A stretch of 64,000 bases of DNA from Paracoccus sigandri (GCF_003709565.1 NZ_QNRC01000003.1:1-64000), one strand, 5' to 3'. Positions 35,658 to 45,520 are shown, counted from the first letter of the stretch. The notes: generated from the sequence alone by a model not told the origin. Translations and numbers: made by a program.

Positions 35658-37019
35658 ATGACCACCAACCGCACCCGCATCCATCACCGCGACCCCCGCC
35701 ACGACCTGCCCATGGCGGCAGGCGGCGACGGCCCCTTCGTCATCGACAGCGCCGGGCGGCGCTATCTGGACGCCTCGGGCGGCGCGGCGGTGTCCTGCCT
35801 CGGCCACAGCGAGCGCCGCGTGATCGAGGCGATCAAGGCGCAGCTGGACCGCCTGCCCTATGCCCATACCGGCTTCTTCACCAACGAACCGGCCGAGGCG
35901 CTGGCCGATCACCTGACCAGCCGGGCACCCCGTGACGATCTGCGGGAACTGGGCCATGTCTATTTCGTCTCGGGCGGCTCCGAGGCCAACGAGACCGCGA
36001 TGAAGCTGGCCCGGCAGTATTTCTTTGAACGCGGCGAGACCGGCCGACGGCATTTCATCGCCCGGCGCCAAAGCTATCACGGCAACACCATCGCGGCGCT
36101 GTCGGTGGGCGGCAATGCCGGGCGGCGCGCGGTCTATGAACCGATCCTGCTGCCGGCCAGCCATATCGCCCCCTGTTTCGAATACCGCCACCGCGCCGAG
36201 GACGAGACGCCCGAGCAATATGCCATCCGCGCCGCCGACGAGCTGGAGGCCGAGATCCTGCGCCTGGGCGAAGGCAGCGTGATCGCCTTCATCGCCGAAA
36301 CCGTGGTCGGCGCGACCGCCGGGGCGGTGACGCCCGCACCCGGCTATTTCCAGCGCATCCGCGAGATCTGCGACCGCCATGGCGTGCTGTTGATCCTCGA
36401 CGAGGTGATGAGCGGCATGGGCCGGATCGGCCAGCTTTACGCCTGCGACCATTACGGCGTGGTGCCCGACATCCTGACCTGCGCCAAGGGGCTGGGGGCG
36501 GGCTATCAGCCGATCGGCGCGGTGCTGATGTCGGACCACATCCACGACACGATCATCGCGGGCTCGGGCGCCTTCCAGCACGGCTTCACCTATATCGGCC
36601 ACGCCACCGCCTGCGCCGGCGCGCTGGCCGTGCAGCGGGTGATCGAGGAGGACGGGCTGCTGGAAAACTGCCGCAACATGGGCGCGGCCCTGCGCGGGCA
36701 GCTGCGCGAGACCTTCGGGGACAAGCCGTGGTTCGGCGATCTGCGCGGCGAGGGGCTGTTCATCGGGCTGGAGCTGGTCCAGGATCGCGCCACGAAACGC
36801 CCCTTCGACCCGGCCCTGCGGCTGCACGCCAGGATCAAGGCGGCGGCGATGGCCGAGGGGCTGATGGTCTATCCGGCGGGCGGCACGGCGGACGGGCGCG
36901 CGGGCGACCATGTGCTGATCGCGCCCTCGTTCATCATCGACGAAACCCATGTCGGGCTGATCGTGGAACGGCTGGACCGCGCCATCGCAAGCGCGCTGGC
37001 CGAGGCGGTCCCGGCATGA
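35658..37019 (+). CDS. Class III pyridoxal-phosphate aminotransferase
   Basis: A 453-residue fold-type I aminotransferase of the omega-amino acid/beta-alanine-pyruvate group. Visible: GGSEANETAMKLARQ (PLP phosphate site), SYHGNTIAALSV, DEVMSGMGRIG and the Schiff-base lysine in TCAKGLGAGYQPIGAV near residue 277. Such enzymes move a terminal or beta amino group to pyruvate or 2-oxoglutarate. Its stop overlaps the next gene, a beta-keto acid cleavage enzyme, which suggests the product is a beta-keto acid, i.e. the substrate is a beta-amino acid. The exact substrate cannot be read from sequence. Confidence 0.9.
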   Translation: MTTNRTRIHHRDPRHDLPMAAGGDGPFVIDSAGRRYLDASGGAAVSCLGHSERRVIEAIKAQLDRLPYAHTGFFTNEPAEALADHLTSRAPRDDLRELGHVYFVSGGSEANETAMKLARQYFFERGETGRRHFIARRQSYHGNTIAALSVGGNAGRRAVYEPILLPASHIAPCFEYRHRAEDETPEQYAIRAADELEAEILRLGEGSVIAFIAETVVGATAGAVTPAPGYFQRIREICDRHGVLLILDEVMSGMGRIGQLYACDHYGVVPDILTCAKGLGAGYQPIGAVLMSDHIHDTIIAGSGAFQHGFTYIGHATACAGALAVQRVIEEDGLLENCRNMGAALRGQLRETFGDKPWFGDLRGEGLFIGLELVQDRATKRPFDPALRLHARIKAAAMAEGLMVYPAGGTADGRAGDHVLIAPSFIIDETHVGLIVERLDRAIASALAEAVPA

Positions 37020-37873
37020 GCGCCCCCTTCGCCATCGCCGTGGCGCCGAACGGCGCACGGCGCGGCCAGGCAGATCATCCCCGCCTGCCCCTGACCGCGC
37101 CCGAGATCGCCCGCGACGCCACTGAGGCGCTGGAGGCGGGCGCGGCGATGATCCACCTGCATGTGCGCGACGCGGCGGGCGGGCATGTGCTGGACGCGGA
37201 TCTCTATCGCGAGGCGACCGAGGCGGTGCGCCGCGCGGTGGGCGACCGGCTGGTCATCCAGATCACCACCGAGGCGGTGGGCCGATATACGGCCACGCAG
37301 CAGATCGCGCTGGTCGACGCGCTGCACCCCGAATCGGTTTCCATCGCGCTGCGAGAGATCCTGCCCGAAGACGGCCCCGAAGATGGCGGCGAATCAGCCG
37401 CCGCCGCCCTGTTCCAGCGGATGGAGACGGCCGGCATCCTGCACCAGATCATCATCTATGACGCCGCCGAATTGCAGCGGCTGGACCGGCTGGCGGCGCG
37501 CGGCGTGCTGCCCGACGGGCCGCTGGCGGTGCTGGCGGTGGCCGGGCGCTATACTGAGACGGGCGCGACCATGGCGGAACTTGATGCCTATCTGGCCGCG
37601 GGGATCGACCGGCATCAGTGGATGCTCTGCGCCTTCGGCCCGCAGGAGGCCCGCTTCATGGCCCGCGCGGCGATGGCGGGCGGGCATGCGCGGGTGGGCT
37701 TCGAGAACAATCTTTGGTTGCCTGACGGCACGCTTGCGCCGAACAATGCGGCTATCGTCGCGGCCACCGCGGCGGCTTCAGCGGATGCCGGACGGGTGCT
37801 TGCCGATGCGGCAGGCTTGCGGGCAAGCTGGCGGCAGAGTAGTCGGGCCGCCCGGCAAAATTCGGTCGCGTGA
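37016..37873 (+). CDS. Second beta-keto acid cleavage enzyme (BKACE)
   Basis: A 285-residue DUF849 protein. Zn ligands H47 and H49 lie in [10 protein letters not shown] and E230 in RVGFENN. It is clearly diverged from the carnitine BKACE at 20034: the stretch after the Zn loop and the substrate-binding loop ([13 protein letters not shown] versus [12 protein letters not shown]) differ. This places it in another BKACE subgroup, so a different beta-keto substrate is expected. It begins inside the aminotransferase gene (ATGA overlap). Family reaction: beta-keto acid plus acetyl-CoA gives acetoacetate plus acyl-CoA. Confidence 0.88.
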   Translation: MSAPFAIAVAPNGARRGQADHPRLPLTAPEIARDATEALEAGAAMIHLHVRDAAGGHVLDADLYREATEAVRRAVGDRLVIQITTEAVGRYTATQQIALVDALHPESVSIALREILPEDGPEDGGESAAAALFQRMETAGILHQIIIYDAAELQRLDRLAARGVLPDGPLAVLAVAGRYTETGATMAELDAYLAAGIDRHQWMLCAFGPQEARFMARAAMAGGHARVGFENNLWLPDGTLAPNNAAIVAATAAASADAGRVLADAAGLRASWRQSSRAARQNSVA

Positions 37874-37959
37874 CGCGCGCTCCGATAGGCGCGCGCCCGA
37901 GGGGGCGCGCAGAGGCAAGAAACGGCCCCGACAGGGGGTATGATGGAAGGAGAGTTGAA

Positions 37960-38934
37960 ATGACATCCCGGAAACTGATCGGCCTTGGTCTGGCCGCCGC
38001 AATGGCCGGCAGCCTGGGGGCGGGTGCCGCCAGCGCGCAGCAGCAATTCGTCACCATCGGCACCGGCGGCGTCACCGGCGTCTATTACGCCGCGGGCGGC
38101 GCGATCTGCCGGCTGATGAACCAGACGCGCGAGGAACACGGCTTCCGCTGCTCGGCCGAGGCGACGGGCGGGTCGGTGTTCAACCTCAACGCCATGCGCC
38201 AGGGTGAATTCGACCTGGGCCTGGTCCAGTCCGACTGGCAGTATCACGCGCTGAACGGCACATCGAGCTTCGAGGATGCCGGCCCCTGGGAAGACCTGCG
38301 CGCGGTGTTCTCGGTCCATCCCGAGCCCTTCACCGTGGTCGCCCGGCCCGATGCCGGAATCGCCGGGATCGACGACCTGCGCGGCAAGCGCTTCAATATC
38401 GGCAACCCCGGCTCGGGGACGCAAGCCTCGGCCGATCTGCTGATCGAGACGCTCGGCTGGAGCCGCTCGGACTTCTCGCTAGCGGCGGAACTGCGCGCCG
38501 ACGAACACGGCCCGGCGCTGTGCGACAACCAGATCGACGCCTTCTTCTATGGCGTCGGCCACCCGTCCGCCAATATCGCCGACCCGACCACGACCTGCGG
38601 CGCCAAGATCGTGCCGCTGGAGGGCGAGGCGATCGACCAGCTGGTCGAGGAAAATCCCTATTACGCGCAGGTGAACATTCCGGGCGGGCTCTATACCGGC
38701 AACCCGGACGACATCCCGACCTATGGCGTGCTGGCGACGCTGGTCGCCTCGACCGACGTGTCCGAGGAAGCGGTCTACAACCTGGTCCGCTCGGTCTTCG
38801 AGAATTTCGACAGCTTCCGCAGCCTGCACCCGGCCTTCGCCAACCTGACGCCCGAGGAGATGGTCCAGAATGGCAACTCGGCGCCGCTGCATCCGGGCGC
38901 CGAACGCTATTACCGCGAGCAGGGCTGGCTCTGA
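37960..38934 (+). CDS. TAXI-family TRAP substrate-binding protein
   Basis: A 324-residue periplasmic binding protein. Signal peptide 1-26 (cleavage near ASA-QQQFV), then the TAXI signature [32 protein letters not shown] and [13 protein letters not shown]. It has four cysteines, two of them close together (LCDNQ and TTCGAK). It is made from ATG 37960 with GGAAGGAG upstream; the longer frame starting at 37870 has no signal peptide. The 86-base gap from the BKACE gene keeps it in the operon. Substrates known for TAXI proteins are few, mostly amino acids and small acids. Confidence 0.92.
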   Translation: MTSRKLIGLGLAAAMAGSLGAGAASAQQQFVTIGTGGVTGVYYAAGGAICRLMNQTREEHGFRCSAEATGGSVFNLNAMRQGEFDLGLVQSDWQYHALNGTSSFEDAGPWEDLRAVFSVHPEPFTVVARPDAGIAGIDDLRGKRFNIGNPGSGTQASADLLIETLGWSRSDFSLAAELRADEHGPALCDNQIDAFFYGVGHPSANIADPTTTCGAKIVPLEGEAIDQLVEENPYYAQVNIPGGLYTGNPDDIPTYGVLATLVASTDVSEEAVYNLVRSVFENFDSFRSLHPAFANLTPEEMVQNGNSAPLHPGAERYYREQGWL

Positions 38935-38947
38935 CGCGCATGAAACC

Positions 38948-38977
38948 GGCCGGGGCGGATAGAAGCCCGCCCCGGCC
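38948..38977 (+). other. GC hairpin between TRAP binding protein and permease
   Basis: Perfect 11-bp stem GGCCGGGGCGG / CCGCCCCGGCC with an 8-base loop, 13 bases after the binding-protein stop. It has no T-run. It probably stabilises the upstream mRNA or lowers permease expression. Confidence 0.6.
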
Positions 38978-39022
38978 TCCGGTCACGACAAGATAACAAG
39001 AACCGCAGGGAGAATCCGGCTC

Positions 39023-41650
39023 ATGAATGCTGCAAGCACCGACAGGGACCGGCAGGCCGAAGAGCTTGCCCGCATGGTCGCGGAATCCGATACCGGCGGG
39101 CGCAGCCCCGCCGACCGCCCGACGCGCCTTCTGCTGCTGCTGGTGCCGCTGGCCTGGTCGCTGTTCCAGCTGTGGTATGCCTCGCCGCTGCCCTACCAGC
39201 TTGGCTTCGGGGTCTTCAACGCGACCGAGGCGCGGGCCATCCACCTGGCCTTCGCGATCTTCCTGGTGTTCATGGCCTATCCCGCCTTCGTCGGCTCGCC
39301 GCGCGACCGGGTCCCGGTGCTGGACTGGGTCTTCGCGCTGGCCGGGGCCTTCTGCGCCGGATACCTGTATCTCTACCAGACCGAGCTTGCCCGCCGGCCC
39401 GGCCTGCCGACGACGATGGACCTGGTGGTGGCGGTGGCCGGGATGCTGTTCCTGCTGGAGGCCGCGCGGCGGTCGCTGGGGATCGCCCTGCCGATCGTGG
39501 GCAGCCTGTTTCTGGCCTATGCCTTCCTGGGGCCGCATCTGCCGGGGCTTCTGGCGCATCGCGGCGCCTCGCTGTCGCGCGCGGCCTCGCAATACTGGCT
39601 GACGACCGAGGGCGTCTTCGGCGTCGCCCTTGGCGTCTCGACCAGCTTCGTCTTCCTGTTCGTGCTGTTCGGCGCCCTGCTGGAGCGCGCCGGCGCGGGC
39701 AACTATTTCATCAAGGTGGCCTTCGGACTGCTGGGCCACCTGCGCGGCGGACCGGCCAAGGCCGCCGTGCTGGGTTCGGCCGCGACCGGACTGATCTCGG
39801 GGTCCTCGGTGGCCAATGTCGTCACCACCGGCACCTTCACCATCCCGCTGATGAAGCGCACCGGCTATCCGGCGGTGAAGGCCGGCGCCATCGAGGTCTC
39901 GGCCTCGGTCAACGGCCAGATCCTGCCGCCGGTCATGGGCGCCGCCGCCTTCCTGATCGCCGAATATGTCGGCATCGCCTATGCCGAGGTGGTCAAGCAC
40001 GCGATCATCCCGGCGCTGCTGACCTATCTGTCGCTGTTCTACGTCGTCGATATCGAGGCGCGCAAATACCGCCTGTCGGGCTTGCCGCGGGTGCGGCACC
40101 GCTCGGGGGCGGTCAGCCTTGCCATCGGCGGCATGACCATCTCCGGCTTCATCCTGTTCAGCGCGGCGGTCTATTACGGGCTGGGCTGGACGCGCAGCCT
40201 GTTTGGCGCCAGCGCCAGCTGGGCCGTCGCCATCGGCACGCTGGCCATCTATGTCGCGCTGATCGCGGTGCGCGCCCGCTTCCCGGACCTGGAGGAGGAC
40301 GACCCCGAGAAGCTGGCCCAGGGCCTGCCCGACGCGGCCAGGATCGCCCCGGCGGGCATCCATTACGCGCTGCCGGTCTTCATCCTGGTCTGGTGCCTGA
40401 TGGTCGAGGAACTGTCGCCCGGCCTCTCGGCCTTCTACGGCACCTGCGCGCTGCTGTTCCTGGTGGCGACGCAGCATTCGCTGATCGCGCTGTTCCGGGG
40501 CGAAGCCGACTGGATCGCGCCGCTGAAGGCCGGGGCGGTCGATGTCGTCGAGGGGCTGGTCACCGGCGCGCGCAACATGATCGGCATCGGCATCGCCACC
40601 GCCGCCGCCGGGATCGTGGTCGGCACCGTGGCGCTGACCGGCATCGGGCTGGTGCTGGCGGAACTGGTCATCACCGCATCGGGCGGCAACCTGCTGATCA
40701 TGCTGCTGATGACGGCGCTGATCTGCATGGTGGTCGGGCTGGGGATGCCGACGACAGCGAACTATGTCGTCGTGGCGACGCTGCTGGCCCCGGTCATCGT
40801 CGAGGTCGCCACGCTGAACGGCCTGGCGGTCGCGCTGGTGGCGGTTCACCTCTATGTCTTCTATTTCGGGCTGATGGCCGATGTGACGCCGCCGGTGGGG
40901 CTTGCCTCCTTCGCGGCCTCGGCGATCTCGCGCGCGGATCCGCTGAAGACCGGGGTGCAGTCCTTCCGCTACGAGATGCGCACCGCGATCCTGCCGCTGA
41001 TCTTCATCTACAACCAGCAGCTTCTGCTGATCGGCATCAGCAGTTGGCTGCATCTGGTGGTCGTGGTGGTCGGATCGCTGATCGGGATGCTGATCTTCGT
41101 CTCGGTCACGCAGGGCATCTTCGTGACCCGCAGCCGGCTGTGGGAATCGGCGGTGCTGCTGTTCGCCTGCTTCATGATGTTCCGCCCCGGCTTCTTCATG
41201 GACCGGATCGAGGACCCCTATACCGACCAGCCCGCCGCCGAGATCGTCGCGCTGGCCGAGGCCGTGCCGCAGGGCGGCTTCCTGCGCTTCGAGGTCGAGG
41301 GGATGGACCTGTCGGGCCAGGACTATACCCGGCTGGCGCAGCTGCCGATGGGCGAGGCCGGGCGGCCGGGGGCCGAGCGGCTGAACGCCGCGGGCGTCCA
41401 GATCATGGAGTTCGGCGGCCAGGTCCAGGTGATGAACGTCGCCTTCCGCAGCCAAGCCGACCGCCTGGGGCTGGAGGCCGGCCAGAACGTCAGCCGCGTG
41501 CTGCTGCCCAATACCGACCGGATGACCGCGGAATGGATGTATGTCCCGGCGCTGCTGCTGATCGGCCTGATCGGGCTGTTGCAATGGCGCCGCCGCGACT
41601 GGGACCAGCCCGGCATGCCCACCGCCGCCGAGCGTCGCCGCGCGGCCTGA
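39023..41650 (+). CDS. Fused TRAP transporter permease (4TM/12TM) with C-terminal DUF3394
   Basis: An 875-residue membrane protein. Residues about 35-200 correspond to the small DctQ-like part, about 200-650 to the large DctM part (GSAATGLISGSSVANVVTTGTFTIPLMKR, then NGQILPPVMGAAAFLIAEY, GLGMPTTANYVVVATLLAPV and a VTPPVGLASFAASAIS re-entrant loop). The C-terminal region (about 690-860) is a soluble DUF3394-type domain seen in TAXI permeases, flanked by last helices. Sodium-driven uptake of the compound bound by the TAXI protein. Last gene of the RpiR operon; converges on the dehydroshikimate dehydratase gene. Confidence 0.92.
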   Translation: MNAASTDRDRQAEELARMVAESDTGGRSPADRPTRLLLLLVPLAWSLFQLWYASPLPYQLGFGVFNATEARAIHLAFAIFLVFMAYPAFVGSPRDRVPVLDWVFALAGAFCAGYLYLYQTELARRPGLPTTMDLVVAVAGMLFLLEAARRSLGIALPIVGSLFLAYAFLGPHLPGLLAHRGASLSRAASQYWLTTEGVFGVALGVSTSFVFLFVLFGALLERAGAGNYFIKVAFGLLGHLRGGPAKAAVLGSAATGLISGSSVANVVTTGTFTIPLMKRTGYPAVKAGAIEVSASVNGQILPPVMGAAAFLIAEYVGIAYAEVVKHAIIPALLTYLSLFYVVDIEARKYRLSGLPRVRHRSGAVSLAIGGMTISGFILFSAAVYYGLGWTRSLFGASASWAVAIGTLAIYVALIAVRARFPDLEEDDPEKLAQGLPDAARIAPAGIHYALPVFILVWCLMVEELSPGLSAFYGTCALLFLVATQHSLIALFRGEADWIAPLKAGAVDVVEGLVTGARNMIGIGIATAAAGIVVGTVALTGIGLVLAELVITASGGNLLIMLLMTALICMVVGLGMPTTANYVVVATLLAPVIVEVATLNGLAVALVAVHLYVFYFGLMADVTPPVGLASFAASAISRADPLKTGVQSFRYEMRTAILPLIFIYNQQLLLIGISSWLHLVVVVVGSLIGMLIFVSVTQGIFVTRSRLWESAVLLFACFMMFRPGFFMDRIEDPYTDQPAAEIVALAEAVPQGGFLRFEVEGMDLSGQDYTRLAQLPMGEAGRPGAERLNAAGVQIMEFGGQVQVMNVAFRSQADRLGLEAGQNVSRVLLPNTDRMTAEWMYVPALLLIGLIGLLQWRRRDWDQPGMPTAAERRRAA

Positions 41651-41665
41651 GCCTGAAACTCGTCG

Positions 41666-41681
41666 GGCCCCCGCCGGGGCC
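41666..41681. terminator. Short GC hairpin between convergent genes
   Basis: GGCCCC-CGCC-GGGGCC in the 46-base gap between the TRAP permease stop and the dehydroshikimate dehydratase stop. It could end transcripts from both sides, but there is no T-run. Confidence 0.4.
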
Positions 41682-41696
41682 TGACGCCGGGGCGCC

Positions 41697-43583
41697 TCAG
41701 CCCTTGACGCGCGGCAGGCCGGCCGGGCGCATGCTGCGTTTCTGCGCGGCGATGCGGAAGGGCGCATTGGGCGCGCCATAGCCGTCATAGCCGTCGCAGC
41801 GCTGCACGATCTCGAAGAACAGCCCGCCTGCCAGCGGCTGGCTATAGAACTGGAAAAACCGCCCCGCGCCATCCTCGTCATACATGATGTCATGGGCGCG
41901 CAGCCGCGCCATCAGCGCGGGGTCCAGCCCGAACCGGGCCTCGATGTCGTCGAAGTAATTGGCGCCGATCTTCAGCACCGGAAAGCCGCGCGCCGCCATC
42001 GCCCTTGCCGTCGCGAAGATGTCGTCGCTGGCGAAGGCGATATGCTGGACGGCCGAGCCGAAGGTCTCCTCGATGAAGCGCCCGGCAAGGGTGTGGCGGG
42101 CCTCGGCGCCGTTCAGCGTCACCCGCAGCGCGCCCGCCCGGATCGCCTGGCTGCGCACCAGCCCGTCGGGGTCCACGACATCGACCATCGGCGTCCTGTC
42201 GGCCTTGAACAGCGTGGTGTAGAACAGCGACCAGCTCAGCATTTCCTCATAGGCCATGGTCTGCGCCAGGTGGTCGATCCGCACCAGCCCCGCCCCCGCC
42301 GGGTCGGGATTGCTGACCTCGAAATCGACCTCCCACAGCCGGGACAGGCGGGACTTGCCGTCGACGAAGCGGATGACGCTGCCGCCGACGCCGCGGATGC
42401 CGGGGATGTCCAGCTCGTCGGGCTGATGGGCCGGGTCATGGGGCAAGGCGCGCAGGGCCACGGCGCGGTCATAGCTGTCCTGCGCATCGGGAACGCGCAG
42501 CGCGATCTCGGACACGCCGGTGCCGTGGGTCAGCCAGGCGCTGTGGGCGAAGCCCTCGGTTTCCGCATTCACCAGCAGGTTGACGCCGTTCTGGCGCCAC
42601 AATGAGACCTGTTTCGAGCGATGCCGGCCCGCATGTTCGAACCCGGCCGAGGCCAGCAGCGCCTCCAGCGCGGGCGCGTCCTCGGCGCTGGTCGCGAATT
42701 CGACGAATTCGCAATCCTCGACCGGGGCCGGGGCGGGAAAGTCGGGCAGGTCGGGCGTCAGCGCCGGTTCGTCGCGACGCACTTGGTCGGCCAGCGCGAT
42801 CAGGCTGCGGATGCCGTCCTGCGCCACCAGCCGGGGCAGGCCGGACCGGAACTGGTCGTTGAAGATCTCCAGGCTCAGCGGCCCCGCATAGCCGGTCGCC
42901 AGGACCGCGCGGGTGAAGGCGCCGACATCCAGGTCGCCCTCGCCCGGCATGTTGCGGAAATGGCGCGACCAGTAGAGCAGGTCCATCTCGATCGCCGGCG
43001 CATCGGCCAGCTGGACGAAGAAGATCCGGTCGCCGGGAATGCTGCGGATCGTGTCGGGATCGGTCTTGCGGGCCAGCGTGTGGAAACTATCCAGGATCAG
43101 CCCGACATTGGGGTGATCGGCGCGGCGCACGATCTCCCAGGCGTCGCGGTGGTCGCTGACATAGCGCCCCCAGCACAGCGCCTCATAGCCGACGCGGATG
43201 CCGTATGTCGCGGCCAGCTCGCCCAGCTCGCGGAAATCGGCGGCGGCGCGGTCGATGCCGCCCATCGCCTGCGGATGCAACGTCGAGCAGACCAGGACCA
43301 GGTCGGTGCCCAGTTCGTTCATCAGCTGGAACTTGCGCTCGGCACGGGCGAAGGCGCGGCCGCGATGCGGTTCGGGCAGGCCCTCGAAATCGCGGAACGG
43401 CTGGAACAGGGTGATTTCCAGCCCGTGATCGCGCACCATCCGCCCGACCTCTTGCGGCGTATGGTCCGAGGCCAGGAAATCCTGCTCGAAAATCTCGATC
43501 CCGTCGAAACCCGCCTGCGCAATGGCCGCCAGCTTCTCGCGGAAGCTGCCGGAGATCGAGACCGTGGCGATCGAGGTTTTCAT
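41697..43583 (-). CDS. quiC: 3-Dehydroshikimate dehydratase, two-domain type
   Basis: A 628-residue protein. The N-terminal half (about 1-270) is a sugar-phosphate-isomerase TIM barrel with metal ligands expected in YEALCWGRYVSDH, LILDSFHT, FVQLADAP and LSLEIFND. The C-terminal half (about 290-610) is a 4-hydroxyphenylpyruvate-dioxygenase-like VOC fold keeping the His-His-Glu set (VRIDHLAQ, VQHIAFASDD, FFEIVQR). This is the architecture of QsuB/AsbF-related dehydroshikimate dehydratases, which turn 3-dehydroshikimate into protocatechuate; the dioxygenase-like half has no established oxygenase role. It is divergent from a LysR gene and near two shikimate dehydrogenase-like genes. Confidence 0.9.
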   Translation of the reverse strand: MKTSIATVSISGSFREKLAAIAQAGFDGIEIFEQDFLASDHTPQEVGRMVRDHGLEITLFQPFRDFEGLPEPHRGRAFARAERKFQLMNELGTDLVLVCSTLHPQAMGGIDRAAADFRELGELAATYGIRVGYEALCWGRYVSDHRDAWEIVRRADHPNVGLILDSFHTLARKTDPDTIRSIPGDRIFFVQLADAPAIEMDLLYWSRHFRNMPGEGDLDVGAFTRAVLATGYAGPLSLEIFNDQFRSGLPRLVAQDGIRSLIALADQVRRDEPALTPDLPDFPAPAPVEDCEFVEFATSAEDAPALEALLASAGFEHAGRHRSKQVSLWRQNGVNLLVNAETEGFAHSAWLTHGTGVSEIALRVPDAQDSYDRAVALRALPHDPAHQPDELDIPGIRGVGGSVIRFVDGKSRLSRLWEVDFEVSNPDPAGAGLVRIDHLAQTMAYEEMLSWSLFYTTLFKADRTPMVDVVDPDGLVRSQAIRAGALRVTLNGAEARHTLAGRFIEETFGSAVQHIAFASDDIFATARAMAARGFPVLKIGANYFDDIEARFGLDPALMARLRAHDIMYDEDGAGRFFQFYSQPLAGGLFFEIVQRCDGYDGYGAPNAPFRIAAQKRSMRPAGLPRVKG

Positions 43584-43731
43584 CGCATCCTCCGTGACGA
43601 TGGGTATCCCTCAAGCATGGCAGGAACGGAAATAACGGCAAGTATATGGTTGTCCGTTTGATTAACACAAAGTTACGCGATGCCTTTCGGGCGGGCTTGA
43701 CGCAGGCGGGGGCTTCTGCGTCCATCCGGGA

Positions 43732-44670
43732 ATGAAGGAACTGACGCTGCGCCAGGTGGAAGTGATCCGCGCCGTGATGATGGCGGGGACCATCCAGGGT
43801 GCGGCGAAGCTTCTGAACGTCTCGGCCCCCGGCATTTCGCGGCTGGTCAAGCATACCGAGGAATCGCTTGGCATCCGCCTGTTCGAACGCAAGGCGGGGC
43901 TGTTCGTTCCCTCCTCGGAGGCCGAGACGATCTTCGAGATCGTCCACCAGGTCCATCGGCAGATGGAGAACCTGAACACCGCCGTCGCCGCGCTGAAGAA
44001 GGGCGAGGATGTGCGGCTGTCCTTCGCCTCGGCCCCCTCGATCGCGCAGTTCATCGCCGCCCGCGCCATCCGCGGGGTCCGCAAGCGCTTTCCCGACCTG
44101 TTCATCGACCTGAACATCCTGAAGATCGAGGAGACGGTCGACTACCTTCTGCTGGACCGCGGCGAATTCGTGGTGATGAGTTCGCCGATCGACAATCCCG
44201 CCCTGGACAACGTGCTGCTGGCCCGAGGCCGTCTTGTCGCCATCGTGCCGGAAAATCATCCTCTTGCCGCGAAAAGCTCGATTTCGGTTCATGACTTGGC
44301 GCGCGAGGATTTCGTGGGCGTCGACCCCAGGGACCCCTATGGCGCGATCCTGGCCCAGCCCTTCGCGGAGGCGGGCATCCCGCTGCGCTATGCGATGCGC
44401 GGGCGCTTCGCGCAGACCGTGGTCAGCCTGGTGCGGCACGGCCTGGGGGTGGCGGTCATCGACGAATTCTCCGTGGCCGAGGTCTACATGCCCGGCGTCG
44501 CCCGGCGCCCGCTGGCCGAAAGCGCCGGCATCACCGCCTGGGTGGTGTCGCGGAAGGGCCGGCAGCTGTCCAGCTTCGCCGAATATGCGATCGAGCGGTT
44601 CCGCCGCGAAATGGCCGCCGCCATCGCCCGCGAGAGCTGGGACAACCCGCCGCGCGGGCCTGCGGCCTAG
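43732..44670 (+). CDS. LysR-type regulator beside dehydroshikimate dehydratase
   Basis: A 312-residue LysR protein. HTH at 1-62 (LTLRQVEVIRAVMMAGTIQG, VSAPGISRLVKHTEESLG), effector domain about 90-295. It is divergent from quiC with a 148-base AT-rich promoter region, so it probably controls quiC with dehydroshikimate, shikimate or protocatechuate as signal. Its stop codon overlaps the IclR gene coming from the other side. Confidence 0.9.
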   Translation: MKELTLRQVEVIRAVMMAGTIQGAAKLLNVSAPGISRLVKHTEESLGIRLFERKAGLFVPSSEAETIFEIVHQVHRQMENLNTAVAALKKGEDVRLSFASAPSIAQFIAARAIRGVRKRFPDLFIDLNILKIEETVDYLLLDRGEFVVMSSPIDNPALDNVLLARGRLVAIVPENHPLAAKSSISVHDLAREDFVGVDPRDPYGAILAQPFAEAGIPLRYAMRGRFAQTVVSLVRHGLGVAVIDEFSVAEVYMPGVARRPLAESAGITAWVVSRKGRQLSSFAEYAIERFRREMAAAIARESWDNPPRGPAA

Positions 44671-45464
44671 GCCATCTCCTCGATCCGGCGCCTGAAATAG
44701 ATCGAGGCGCCCGCCGCGTGCGACATCTCCTCGACCGCCGCGAGGAGCGGCGGGCCCAGCTCCTCCATCCGCGCCGCGTCCAGCAGGATCGACGGCCCCG
44801 CGATCGAGACCGCCCCCAGCGCGCGGCCGTCCCGGCGCAGGATCGGCGCGGCGATGGCCGCCATGCCGGGGATGAAGCTGTCGGTGGTGATCGCGAACCC
44901 CTTGCGGCGCGTCTCCTCCAGCCGGGCGATCAGCGCCGCGGCCGAGCCCGGCGCGCCGGGTCCCGAGAATTCCTGCGTGAACCCCTGCTGCGCGACCTTC
45001 ATCAGCGCGGCCTCGTCGCTCATCGTCGACAGCCAGGCCAGCCCGCTGGCCGAGCTTGCCAGATGCGCCGTCGCCCCCTGCTCGCGCCCCGGATCATAGC
45101 GCAGCCCGGTCGTCGCCCCCTGCGCCACCGCGACCCAGACCAGGCTGTCGCCGTCGATGACGCTCAGCCGGACAAGGTGGCGGCTCTCGGCGGCCAGGCG
45201 GTCCAGGATCGGCTGCGCGACATCGGTGATCCCGCTTTGCGCCAGATAGGACAGGCCAAGCGCGGGCAGCTTCATCCCCAGGACATAGACGCCCTTCGCG
45301 CCCTCCTGGTGGACATAGCCATATTCGACCAGCTGCTTCAGCATCCGGTGGACCCCGCTTGGCGGCAGGTCCAGTTCCGACGCGATCTGCCCCACCGCCA
45401 TGCCATCCGGCCGCTTCGACAGCAGATCCAGAAGCGCCAGACCACGTTCAAGCGACGAACTCAT
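44667..45464 (-). CDS. IclR-family regulator
   Basis: A 265-residue IclR regulator. Winged HTH at 1-60 (LERGLALLDLLSKRPDG, LPPSGVHRMLKQLVEYGYV), then the IclR effector domain (about 80-255; SVIDGDSLVWVA, GMAAIAAPILRRDG, LGAVSIAGPS). ATG 45464 follows GGCGGAGGTGGG. It is divergent from the 45687 operon; the shared 222-base region contains two near-perfect IclR-type boxes. Family members often control aromatic-acid genes (PcaR, PobR), which agrees with the neighbours. Confidence 0.92.
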   Translation of the reverse strand: MSSSLERGLALLDLLSKRPDGMAVGQIASELDLPPSGVHRMLKQLVEYGYVHQEGAKGVYVLGMKLPALGLSYLAQSGITDVAQPILDRLAAESRHLVRLSVIDGDSLVWVAVAQGATTGLRYDPGREQGATAHLASSASGLAWLSTMSDEAALMKVAQQGFTQEFSGPGAPGSAAALIARLEETRRKGFAITTDSFIPGMAAIAAPILRRDGRALGAVSIAGPSILLDAARMEELGPPLLAAVEEMSHAAGASIYFRRRIEEMA

Positions 45465-45505
45465 CCCACCTCCGCCAGCATTTTACACACCTGCCAGTTC
45501 CGAAG

Positions 45506-45520
45506 TGGAACAGTATTCCA
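45506..45520. promoter_or_regulatory. IclR box 1
   Basis: TGGAA-CAGTA-TTCCA: perfect 5-bp arms, the same length and arm sequence as the known E. coli IclR box (TGGAAATNATTTCCA). It overlaps the likely -35 region of the iclR-type gene (its -10 TAAAAT is at 45480-45485 on the minus strand), so it suggests autoregulation. An overlapping GTTCC-GAAGT-GGAAC repeat starts at 45497. Confidence 0.6.

Noticed and set aside
38393-41893. Open minus-strand frame of 1166 codons opposite the TRAP permease
   Set aside because: Same shadow effect; the plus strand holds a membrane protein with TRAP signatures, the antisense product is a low-complexity Gln/Asp/Arg-rich string.
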